In this document: positions 46,083 to 53,742 of the stretch, piece by piece
Position numbering within the stretch: position 1 is the first letter of the stretch
Layout: every line of letters begins with the position of its first letter
Assembly (NCBI GenBank): GCA_041675005.1
Contig: JBAYUQ010000002.1
Span: forward strand, 124,001 to 188,000
DNA: 64,000 nucleotides
DNA from: PGYR01 sp041675005
Lineage (GTDB): Bacteria > Bacteroidota > Ignavibacteria > Kapaibacteriales > UBA2268
Direction: 5' to 3'
Translations under genes and position numbers: made by a program
The notes under the pieces: model-generated
Database searches by the model: none
What the model was told of the DNA's origin: nothing
Seen by the model: the letters and a program-made list of their open reading frames with translations, nothing else

Positions 46083-46499
46083 CTAAGATTTTTTTATTTC
46101 ATACTCGTATGTTACATCAGCACCAGCTAATTTTATTGTCGCAGAAACACTGCAATATTTATCTTGTGATAGACTTATAGCTCTTTCTAACTCACTTTCT
46201 TCAGTATCGGGACTGATTAGTGTATATTTCATGTGAACTTTATTATAAATCGTTGGATGTTCTTCCCTTTTCTCACCATTTACTTCTATATTGAAATCTG
46301 TTATCGTTTTTTTTCTTTTTTTCAACATTGCAACAACATCAATTGCTGAACAAGCAGCAGCTGCTTCTAGCATTATTTCCATTGGTGTAGCGGCTTCGTA
46401 ATCACCACCAGCGGCAGAAGAATCGAACATTGTTTTATGTCCTGTTTCATTTTCTCCTATGAAACTCATATTTTTGTTATATTTAACATTTACTTTCAT
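46083..46499 (-). CDS. OsmC family protein
   Basis: A 138-residue OsmC/Ohr-fold protein. Conserved Cys residues lie in the AACSAIDVV helix and in DKYCSVSATI, the peroxidatic pair that reduces organic hydroperoxides in active members. The pattern is closer to the YhfA-like branch than to Ohr, so peroxidase activity is likely but not certain. The ATG at 46499 is preferred over the upstream in-frame TTG at 46511 because GGAGA sits at proper spacing before it. The gene is divergent from purE with 32 bp between start codons. Confidence 0.88.
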   Translation of the reverse strand: MKVNVKYNKNMSFIGENETGHKTMFDSSAAGGDYEAATPMEIMLEAAAACSAIDVVAMLKKRKKTITDFNIEVNGEKREEHPTIYNKVHMKYTLISPDTEESELERAISLSQDKYCSVSATIKLAGADVTYEYEIKKS

Positions 46500-46531
46500 A
46501 CTTTTCTCCAATTAAAAAAATAGTTTAAATT

Positions 46532-47026
46532 ATGTCAACCAAGATAAGTATAATAATGGGCAGTGATTCGGATCTTTCAACTATGAGACAAGCTGCAGAA
46601 ATTTGCAAAGAGTTCGGAGTTGAATATGAGATGCGAGTTATCTCCGCACATAGAACACCACATGAAATGATTGACTATGGTACTAAAGCCAGTGGACGGA
46701 ATATAAAAGTAATAATTGCAGGTGCAGGTGGTGCAGCTCATTTACCTGGTATGATAGCTTCTACTACGCATCTACCAGTGATAGGAGTACCTATTCAATC
46801 GAAAACACTTAGTGGAGTTGATTCCCTTTACTCAATAGTTCAAATGCCTCCTGGAGTACCTGTAGCTACTGTAGCAATTGGAGCTGGTAAAAATGCAGGG
46901 ATTCTAGCTATAAGTATATTAGCTACTTCTAATGAAGTACTTGCTAAGAAGTTAATACAATATAAGAAAGATATGGCAGAAATGTCAAGACAGAAGAATA
47001 ATAACGACGAGTTTACTCCTTTGTAA
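46532..47026 (+). CDS. purE: N5-carboxyaminoimidazole ribonucleotide mutase (PurE, class I)
   Basis: A 164-residue enzyme converting N5-CAIR to CAIR in purine synthesis. The nucleotide-binding MGSDSDLSTM (9-18), active-site SAHRTPHE (H40, R41) and GAGGAAHLPGM are all present, as in class I PurE. No purK or other pur genes are adjacent. The 3' end overlaps the convergent small gene at 47013 by 14 bp. Confidence 0.96.
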   Translation: MSTKISIIMGSDSDLSTMRQAAEICKEFGVEYEMRVISAHRTPHEMIDYGTKASGRNIKVIIAGAGGAAHLPGMIASTTHLPVIGVPIQSKTLSGVDSLYSIVQMPPGVPVATVAIGAGKNAGILAISILATSNEVLAKKLIQYKKDMAEMSRQKNNNDEFTPL

Positions 47027-47318
47027 ACTCTTCAGGATATTCGATTACTAGAACATATTCTGCTTCTTTTACTTCTTGTTGATCAATAAAATCACGAAGT
47101 ACAGGTTTTACATATTGATTATCTATCTTAGCTCGTTTTAGCTCAGTAGCTATAACTGCAGCGAGTTTATCCTTGGGTATTTTGGTGTCGAGGACTAATA
47201 TAGGTTCATCGTCAACTATACATATACCCGATATTTTAGCTGATTTGTCTCTTTTCACAGTTACACCTAACTGTTTTGCTAACTCAAGTAACTCTTTATA
47301 TAGTTCCTCAGCTTTCAT
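47013..47318 (-). CDS. Uncharacterised small cytoplasmic protein
   Basis: A 101-residue protein that I do not recognise. It starts with an amphipathic helix (MKAEELYKELLELAKQLGV), followed by alternating strands and helices (ISGICIVDDEPILVLDTKI, a basic helix, then EYVLVIEYPEEF). It has no signal peptide or membrane segment. Its start overlaps the end of the upstream membrane protein gene by 11 bp, and its end overlaps purE on the opposite strand. These tight junctions and the regular secondary structure support it being a real gene. Confidence 0.6.
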   Translation of the reverse strand: MKAEELYKELLELAKQLGVTVKRDKSAKISGICIVDDEPILVLDTKIPKDKLAAVIATELKRAKIDNQYVKPVLRDFIDQQEVKEAEYVLVIEYPEEFTKE

Positions 47319-47832
47319 TTTTATCCAGGGGTTTGAGTATCATAAAGAAAGCTATAGCAAGATGTGATAGAAAGGACATTGGTTGTATTATTTTAAAGAT
47401 ATCAACTATGTATCTTTGTTTGAATAGGTGCAAACTGCCGTCAGAAATAGTATGGTTTACTGAATGTAGATTAAAATAATATAAATCTACATCATTCAGA
47501 AATAAATAAATTTCTGGAATTGAAAAGATATAGAATAGTACAATCGAAATAAATAGCCATCCTGTTTTTTTCAAATTCTTTGCATTCATTATAAATAGTA
47601 CAGAAATGAAAAGAAAAGATAAAACATAGAATAAATCGACGTAGAAAGTGATATTAATATAGGTAGTTATAGTATAATATAACTCATTCATATCAATATC
47701 ATTACGTAACATAAACTGATCTTTAATTTCAAATAATGTATAACCTATTGAGCTTCGGATAACTGAAGACCCAATCCATAATAATATGCTAATTAAGCTA
47801 AATGCTTTTATGTAATTCGATTTTTGATTCAT
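47308..47832 (-). CDS. Uncharacterised membrane protein
   Basis: A 174-residue hydrophobic protein with about four predicted membrane helices (near residues 9-25, 55-75, 92-110 and 145-165). No family motif is recognised. It overlaps the small gene downstream by 11 bp, so the two form a unit of unknown role. It is transcribed divergently from murF across a 77-bp gap. Confidence 0.6.
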   Translation of the reverse strand: MNQKSNYIKAFSLISILLWIGSSVIRSSIGYTLFEIKDQFMLRNDIDMNELYYTITTYINITFYVDLFYVLSFLFISVLFIMNAKNLKKTGWLFISIVLFYIFSIPEIYLFLNDVDLYYFNLHSVNHTISDGSLHLFKQRYIVDIFKIIQPMSFLSHLAIAFFMILKPLDKNES

Positions 47833-47873
47833 TCTAATCCTATTTAGAAAAGCAAATATATTGTTTTATAACT

Positions 47874-47881
47874 TATATTTG
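47874..47881 (+). promoter_or_regulatory. Candidate Bacteroidota-type -7 element upstream of murF
   Basis: TATATTTG matches TAnnTTTG and lies 28 bp before the murF ATG in the divergent spacer. No clear -33 box is seen at the expected distance. Confidence 0.35.
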
Positions 47882-47909
47882 AAAAATAATTATAAACAGA
47901 AACAGAAAA

Positions 47910-49295
47910 ATGATAGAAAACAAGGCACAATTTAGTGGGTTTGAGCTTAAATTAATTTTCAATTCACAAAATGTAATCAATATAGAAGATGGCTTAATAG
48001 CAACAGGTGTCAGTATAGATACTAGACAAATAGAAAATGGAAATTTATTTGTTCCTTTGAAAGGAGAAAATTTAGATGGAAATACTTTAATTCAAGATGC
48101 TTTTGAAAAAGGTGCATTAGTTTCACTAATTGATAAAGAATATTATGAAAATCATAAATCTAAATTTGAGAAACAGCCATTAATAATTGTAGAAGATACG
48201 CTAAAAGGTATTGGACTATTAGCAAATTTTCATAGAAAGAGATTTGATCTACCAGTTGTAGCAATAGGGGGCTCGAATGGTAAAACGACAACTAAAGAAA
48301 TACTGTCTCACATTCTATCAGTAGATAATAAAGTTTTAAAGACTTATAAAAACTATAACAATCAACTTGGTGTCCCATTAATGCTTTTCTGCCTAGATGA
48401 AAGCTATGAAGTAGCAATACTAGAGATTGGTACAAATGAACCAGGTGAAATTGCATATTTATCAGAGCTATTAGAGCCAACACATGGAATAATAACGAAC
48501 ATAGGCAAGGAACACTTAGAAAAACTGATTGATATAGTTGGTGTAGAAATGGAAGAAACTTTCCTTTTTGGACACCTCAGAAAATTCAATAAAATATCAT
48601 TTATAAACTACGATGATAAAGTATTAAGAAAGTACGCTAACTTACTTGAAACTAAGTATGTATTCGGTCAAGATGAAGGAATGCACTTGACTTATAAAGT
48701 AACTTTAGACGAAGAATTACATCCTACTATAACAATAAAGACTTACGATGAGAAGAATTTTGAAGTAGAAATGAAAGGAATCGTTGGGAATATACAAGCA
48801 TATAATGCTGCTGCAGCTATTGCTTTGGCTATAGAACTAGGCGAAGAAATAGAGATTATCAAAAAAGCGTTGGCTGATTATGTACCAGAATCTGGAAATG
48901 GCTACGGAAGAATGTTAGTTGAGAAAGTTGGAAACAAGACAATAATAAATGATTGTTATAATGCTAATCCTAATTCGGTTTCAGTAGCATTAGACACATT
49001 AAGTCTATACAATAATTACAAAATAGCAGTATTAGGTGATATGTTAGAACTTGGTGAAAATACTTTAGACGAACATGAAAAAATACTTGAAAAAGCATCT
49101 AAGATTGCAGACGAAGTTTATTTATTTGGTGAAATTTATAGTCAACTAATACCAACTAATAACTGCATTCATTTTACAGATAAAAATGAAATAGTAAAAG
49201 CTATTTTAAAGACAGAAAATCCCGCATCAATACTCGTAAAAGGTTCTAGAGGGATGAAATTAGAAGATGTAATCAATGGTTTGAAATCTAGTTAA
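47910..49295 (+). CDS. murF: UDP-MurNAc-tripeptide-D-Ala-D-Ala ligase
   Basis: A 461-residue Mur ligase that adds D-Ala-D-Ala to the UDP-MurNAc-tripeptide. The ATP-binding loop GGSNGKTTT lies at 120-128, followed by NYNNQLGVPL (MurF-typical), EIGTNEPGEI, and the C-terminal domain with INDCYNANPNS and VLGDMLELG. The length is normal. mraY follows after 86 bp, which is the usual murF-mraY order of the dcw cluster, but the other dcw genes are absent from the window. Confidence 0.95.
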   Translation: MIENKAQFSGFELKLIFNSQNVINIEDGLIATGVSIDTRQIENGNLFVPLKGENLDGNTLIQDAFEKGALVSLIDKEYYENHKSKFEKQPLIIVEDTLKGIGLLANFHRKRFDLPVVAIGGSNGKTTTKEILSHILSVDNKVLKTYKNYNNQLGVPLMLFCLDESYEVAILEIGTNEPGEIAYLSELLEPTHGIITNIGKEHLEKLIDIVGVEMEETFLFGHLRKFNKISFINYDDKVLRKYANLLETKYVFGQDEGMHLTYKVTLDEELHPTITIKTYDEKNFEVEMKGIVGNIQAYNAAAAIALAIELGEEIEIIKKALADYVPESGNGYGRMLVEKVGNKTIINDCYNANPNSVSVALDTLSLYNNYKIAVLGDMLELGENTLDEHEKILEKASKIADEVYLFGEIYSQLIPTNNCIHFTDKNEIVKAILKTENPASILVKGSRGMKLEDVINGLKSS

Positions 49296-49310
49296 TTTAA
49301 AATAAATAGA

Positions 49311-49349
49311 TTGACATTATTAAATTTCCAAAAAATATTATTATATTTG
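49311..49349 (+). promoter_or_regulatory. Candidate promoter upstream of mraY
   Basis: TTGACA at 49311-49316 and TATATTTG (TAnnTTTG type) at 49342-49349 lie in the 86-bp murF-mraY gap. The 25-bp spacing between them fits neither the standard sigma-70 nor the Bacteroidota promoter layout, so only one of the two may be real. Confidence 0.3.
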
Positions 49350-49381
49350 TTATCATTTCATTTAAGCAGCATATTAGATAG

Positions 49382-50512
49382 ATGTTATATTTCCTATTAG
49401 AATGGATACATAAGACATTTGACCCACCAGGGTTTGGTGTATTCCAATTTATTACTTTTAGAGCAGCAGCGGCGGCTATAACGGCTATGATCATTAGTTT
49501 CTTCATTGGTCCTAAGATAATAGCTAAACTTAAAAGTATGCAAATAGGTGAACAAGCCAAATCCGAATTAATGGATAAAGGACTTCACTTGAACAAAGCA
49601 GGCACGCCGACTATGGGTGGACTGATTGTTCTTTCTTCCCTATTGATTCCGAGTATATTGTGGGCAGATATGACCAATATGTTTGTGGTTATGGTCATAT
49701 TAGTAACAGCATGGCTTGGAGTAGTTGGTTTCTTAGATGATTATTTAAAAGTAATAAAAAAATTACCCAAAGGATTAGTTGGTAGATATAAGATATTAGG
49801 TCAAGTAAGTATAGGTCTAATATTAGGTTCTACTATATACTTTTTCCCAGAAATGTACTCGAAAGGATTTGCAGAAATAAGTACCTTGACTACAGTTCCA
49901 TTTGCTAAAGATTTGAACTTTGATTTTGGTATATTATATATACCTATGGTTGTCTTTATAATTACAGCAACTTCTAACGCAGTTAATCTCACAGATGGGT
50001 TGGACGGACTGGCGATTGGAACAGTAAGTATAGTAGCACTTACTCTAGCATTATTATCTTATTTTAGTGGTAATACATTCTTTGCTAATTACTTGAATAT
50101 TATGTTTATACAAGGTTCGGGTGAGTTAACTATATTCACTGCGGCTTTAATTGGTGCTGGTATCGGCTTCCTTTGGTATAACTCATACCCTGCGCAAGTT
50201 TTTATGGGAGATACGGGTTCATTAGCATTAGGTGGAGCAGTTGGTGCTATTATAATCCTTATCAAAAAAGAATTTTTGCTTCCTATATTAGGTGGTTTAT
50301 TTTTCATCGAAGCATTGTCTGTAATTATACAAGTTACTTATTTCAGATATACAAAAAACAAGACCGGTGTAGGAAAAAGAATTTTCAGAATTGCTCCTCT
50401 CCATCATCATTTTGAGAAGACAGGAATACACGAATCAAAAATTGTTACTCGATTCTATATAGTTGGTATTATTTTGGCTATTATAACAATGGCAACATTC
50501 AAAGTAAGATAG
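49382..50512 (+). CDS. mraY: Phospho-MurNAc-pentapeptide translocase
   Basis: A 376-residue membrane enzyme with about ten helices. It transfers phospho-MurNAc-pentapeptide to undecaprenyl phosphate, making lipid I. Family motifs are complete: TPTMGG, the catalytic DDYLK near residue 120, NAVNLTDGLDGLA, FMGDTGSLALGG and the HHHFEKTG loop. The N-terminus (WIHKTFDPPGFGVFQFITFRA) is typical for Bacteroidota MraY. It follows murF and is followed after 6 bp by a lipoprotein gene instead of murD. Confidence 0.97.
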   Translation: MLYFLLEWIHKTFDPPGFGVFQFITFRAAAAAITAMIISFFIGPKIIAKLKSMQIGEQAKSELMDKGLHLNKAGTPTMGGLIVLSSLLIPSILWADMTNMFVVMVILVTAWLGVVGFLDDYLKVIKKLPKGLVGRYKILGQVSIGLILGSTIYFFPEMYSKGFAEISTLTTVPFAKDLNFDFGILYIPMVVFIITATSNAVNLTDGLDGLAIGTVSIVALTLALLSYFSGNTFFANYLNIMFIQGSGELTIFTAALIGAGIGFLWYNSYPAQVFMGDTGSLALGGAVGAIIILIKKEFLLPILGGLFFIEALSVIIQVTYFRYTKNKTGVGKRIFRIAPLHHHFEKTGIHESKIVTRFYIVGIILAIITMATFKVR

Positions 50513-50518
50513 TTTAAA

Positions 50519-51121
50519 ATGAAATATCTCAGTATCATATTATTATTAGCAGTTATTGCATGTTCTCCTGTCAGAAATAGGTATATGACTAGGAGCCATA
50601 GTGGTAACTCTTATGATACATCTAATGTTGGTAATTACAATAGAAACCAACAAAACGAATCGGCTTCTGCTGGATTTATTAATGAAAATGATACAGTATT
50701 TATCAAATTACCCCCTATCTACATAAATGAAAGTAGTGAGAATAAAGAAAGAAGTTTGAGTGTGGAACTTGACTCTGCTATTTATTTATTCAATAATGGA
50801 AAATATGAAGACGCTTGTGAGCGTTTTGGCATCTTACAGGAGACACTTAAAGAAAAGGACTCATTGTACCATGAAGCAGTTTTCTATAGTGCCGAATGCC
50901 TGATTGTTCATAATGAGTATAAACTTGCTAATAGATTACTAAACGATATAATGAACAATGAGTTGAGTGCAAATCTTAAGCAAAGAGTCTTATTGCGACA
51001 AGGACATATATTATGCGCTTTAGGTGATGAGAGTACAGCCCAATGGTATTTTGATAAACTCAAATCAGACTTTCCAAACTCAATTTACTTGAAGTTAGCA
51101 GACTGCAATACTCTAAAATGA
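50519..51121 (+). CDS. TPR-like lipoprotein of unknown function
   Basis: A 200-residue predicted lipoprotein with lipobox VIAC around residues 12-15. A low-complexity N/S/Y-rich segment follows (about 20-60), then helical TPR-like repeats (about 85-195: LFNNGKYEDACERFGIL, AEYLIVHNEYKLANRLL-like, GDESTAQWYFDKLKSDFPNS). It could act as an envelope assembly or docking protein. Its position 6 bp after mraY suggests co-expression with peptidoglycan synthesis. The 3' end overlaps the convergent pdxB by 9 bp. Confidence 0.7.
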   Translation: MKYLSIILLLAVIACSPVRNRYMTRSHSGNSYDTSNVGNYNRNQQNESASAGFINENDTVFIKLPPIYINESSENKERSLSVELDSAIYLFNNGKYEDACERFGILQETLKEKDSLYHEAVFYSAECLIVHNEYKLANRLLNDIMNNELSANLKQRVLLRQGHILCALGDESTAQWYFDKLKSDFPNSIYLKLADCNTLK

Positions 51122-52183
51122 ATCATCTGATAGTGTTTCATTATGCTTAGGATATTCTTTTCTAATCTGATTAAACTTCTTATAATCAAAACTATTCAAT
51201 ATTTCTTTAAACAGACTATTCGTTCTATCTAGCTGAATATTTTTCTCAAGTTTATTACATAAGTCAATATATTTTAAAGAGCTTAGTCTATACTTCTCAT
51301 ATCTATTTATTTCAGTTAATATTAGTGATTTATCAATGCTTTTTCCTAAGTATAATTCAAGTGATTGAAGCATATTCAAAGTTCCACGTAGCTTACCTTC
51401 GAAAGAATGACCCGCTATATGTGGTGTTGATATAAATAAACTAGCTGCAAATTCAGAGTCAATATTTGGCTCATTCTCCCAAACATCGAATATCAAATTA
51501 TTAGGGTTAAGATTGGCTATTTGAATTGCTTGTTCATCTACAACGCCGCCCCTAGCAGCATTGATAATCAGTGCATCTTTCTTAATCAAATCCATTTTAT
51601 TCAAATCAAGCAACTTATATGTAGGATGCTCACCCCCACTTACCAATGGCGTGTGGAATGTTATAATATCTGAATTTGATAGTAACTCTTCTATACTACA
51701 TAAGGTAACGTTAATAGAGTTTGTATGTTCTATATATGGGTCAGTTACTAGAAGCTGCTTACAATGCTTTTCAAATATCTTACCTACTTTACTACCTATG
51801 TTACCGAATCCTACTATACCAAGAGTTAATTCTGAAATATCTTTCTGATTTTTCTCACACCAAGTTTGGATAGCTAGAGTTGTAAATTCCGCAACAGATA
51901 TTGAATTAGAACCAGCTGCATTAGTCCATTTTATATTGTTTTTATCTAAGAACTCTAAATCTAAATTGTCTATCCCTGCCGTTGCAGTGCCTACAAATCT
52001 TACATTAGAATCTCCTAATAGAAATACATCACAATTAGACGTAGATCTAACAAATAGAACTTCAGCTTTAGTTTCCTGAAGTAACTGAGGAGTTAATTCT
52101 CCACCATCAAAAGTAATAACATTGAAATCTGTTTCCAATGATTCATTTAATAAGACTATATTTGAGTCGATTACTATATTCAT
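51113..52183 (-). CDS. pdxB: 4-phosphoerythronate dehydrogenase (PdxB-like)
   Basis: A 356-residue D-2-hydroxyacid dehydrogenase. PdxB oxidises 4-phosphoerythronate in the DXP-dependent pathway to pyridoxal phosphate. Visible are the family start MNIVIDSNIVL, GTATAGIDNLDLEFL, AAGSNSISVAEF, the NAD-binding GFGNIGSKVG (about 128-137), the catalytic Arg in NAARGGVVDEQA, Glu in WENEPN and His in STPHIAGHS, and the FEGK segment. The C-terminal domain is divergent. No other pdx gene is close. Confidence 0.9.
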   Translation of the reverse strand: MNIVIDSNIVLLNESLETDFNVITFDGGELTPQLLQETKAEVLFVRSTSNCDVFLLGDSNVRFVGTATAGIDNLDLEFLDKNNIKWTNAAGSNSISVAEFTTLAIQTWCEKNQKDISELTLGIVGFGNIGSKVGKIFEKHCKQLLVTDPYIEHTNSINVTLCSIEELLSNSDIITFHTPLVSGGEHPTYKLLDLNKMDLIKKDALIINAARGGVVDEQAIQIANLNPNNLIFDVWENEPNIDSEFAASLFISTPHIAGHSFEGKLRGTLNMLQSLELYLGKSIDKSLILTEINRYEKYRLSSLKYIDLCNKLEKNIQLDRTNSLFKEILNSFDYKKFNQIRKEYPKHNETLSDDSF

Positions 52184-52218
52184 ATAAAATTGGGGAGCTT
52201 GACTCCCCTTATTTTTTG

Positions 52219-53238
52219 TTATTGAATTGGAAAATAAACATGAGTTATTAACTTATCTTCTGATGTTTCAGTTGGATCATTTATATATACTTCCCACGGA
52301 TTACCTACTATCTCAAGTCCAAGTTGTGATATATAGGCCAAAATTGCGTCAAATGATTTATCAATACTTGTATATGAACCTAAATGTTCTATTTTTATTG
52401 CTGTACCACTGTATGTTTTTGATTCAAATACTTTAGCTGACAAATCACCTTTTATATTTTGGATTGGAATACAATTATCAAATTCATAAACATTTTCTTC
52501 CCATTTAGTAGTAATAGTTATTGGTTGGCCAGACATTTCCATATCATTAACTTGTATATTAGATACAAGTTGTCCATAAGATTTACCCATTTTATCAGAT
52601 ATATTCTGATCATCTGGAGTAGTTGAAGTTGACATACAAATTATAATTTGTGAATCTACATTCTCTATTGTTATCTTTTTATCTGAAACATCAAGTTTAT
52701 TCTTAATGCTTTCAGATAATTTCTTCAAACTCTCTAAGCCTTTCACATAATCTTTTTCAATTTTCAATTCTATCAACAAGCAAAGATACCCTCCAAAAAT
52801 CGGAATATCTACATCACTATTAAAACCCCAAGTAACTTTAGTTTTACCATTATCCATAACGTCAAATTTATAATATGAGGTAGCAAATCCTTGATCTCCA
52901 AAATCTAATTCTACTTCTATATTAGAAAATGGCTCATCTTTAGTTATGGTCATTGATCCTGTACCTACTTGATCATCCTTACTTTCCCATGAGCGTTTAG
53001 CACCAACACCTGCAATTGGACCTTCATAGACAGTTTCCATAGTTGTATCTATTTTCGACCATGGATCCCATTTTGGCATGTTTCTCAAATTAGTAACTTG
53101 GCTATATGGAACGTTTGGAGGTGCATCAATTACAATCGACTTTTCTACTGACATAGTTGTAGGTAAAAATAAACCTACGACAATGAGTAATCCTAATATT
53201 ACAGCTACTGCTATAATGACAATTTTAAGAATTTTCAT
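52219..53238 (-). CDS. SRPBCC-GyrI-like fusion protein with N-terminal membrane anchor
   Basis: A 339-residue protein, taking ATG 53238 (MKILKIVIIAV) rather than an upstream GTG at 53268. One N-terminal membrane helix (about 5-25) is followed by an SRPBCC/polyketide-cyclase-type domain (about 30-165: IVIDAPPNVPYSQVTNLRNM, then KWDPWS). A GyrI-like/AraC effector-binding domain makes up the C-terminal half (about 190-339: EHLGSYTSIDKSFDAILAYI, then PWEVYINDPTETSEDKLIT). Both domains bind small hydrophobic or cationic molecules, so ligand binding on one face of the membrane is likely; the ligand is unknown. Confidence 0.8.
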   Translation of the reverse strand: MKILKIVIIAVAVILGLLIVVGLFLPTTMSVEKSIVIDAPPNVPYSQVTNLRNMPKWDPWSKIDTTMETVYEGPIAGVGAKRSWESKDDQVGTGSMTITKDEPFSNIEVELDFGDQGFATSYYKFDVMDNGKTKVTWGFNSDVDIPIFGGYLCLLIELKIEKDYVKGLESLKKLSESIKNKLDVSDKKITIENVDSQIIICMSTSTTPDDQNISDKMGKSYGQLVSNIQVNDMEMSGQPITITTKWEENVYEFDNCIPIQNIKGDLSAKVFESKTYSGTAIKIEHLGSYTSIDKSFDAILAYISQLGLEIVGNPWEVYINDPTETSEDKLITHVYFPIQ

Positions 53239-53351
53239 GGAGTTACCCTTAGTTATTTTATAACACACACATTAGAATGTAAAATTAAGAAGAAATTTTG
53301 ATAAATTATGATTGTGATTATAAATAATTAGCAAATAAATATGAGTTTAAG

Positions 53352-53741
53352 ATGTTTTCTGACTTATTTTTAATATTTCTTGGCGGTGGTATTGGCTCAG
53401 CATTAAGATACTTGATTACTGTACTAGGTGAAAGGTCTATGGTTTATTTTTTTGAAAAGCCACACCCACTAGGTACTTTCGTAGTAAATATAGTCGGTAG
53501 TTTTGCTATAGGATTATTATATGGCTACTTCCAAGAAAATAATAATTTTAGTGAATCTTTAAAATTATTTTTGTTAGTTGGATTTCTGGGTGGTTTTACG
53601 ACATTTTCCTCATTCTCATTAGATACATTTAAACTTGTCCAATCTGGTGAAACGATGATTGCAATTTTTTATATTGTAGCAAGTATTGTACTCGCACTCG
53701 GATTTACTTATTTTGGAATTAAATTGACAAGTAATTTATAA
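53352..53741 (+). CDS. crcB: Fluoride ion channel CrcB (Fluc)
   Basis: A 129-residue membrane protein with four helices and the Fluc signatures GGGIGSALRYL (about 9-19), the pore Asn in GTFVVNIVGSF, and GFLGGFTTFSSFSLD, which contains the Phe-box and central Na-binding region. It exports fluoride as a dual-topology dimer, for which a single gene suffices. No fluoride riboswitch is recognisable in the 83 bp upstream. The next gene starts after one intervening base. Confidence 0.95.
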   Translation: MFSDLFLIFLGGGIGSALRYLITVLGERSMVYFFEKPHPLGTFVVNIVGSFAIGLLYGYFQENNNFSESLKLFLLVGFLGGFTTFSSFSLDTFKLVQSGETMIAIFYIVASIVLALGFTYFGIKLTSNL

Positions 53742-53742
53742 A

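Noticed and set aside
53269..53351. Possible fluoride riboswitch upstream of crcB
   Set aside because: The 83 bp spacer is AT-rich and shows none of the conserved pseudoknot segments of the crcB motif.
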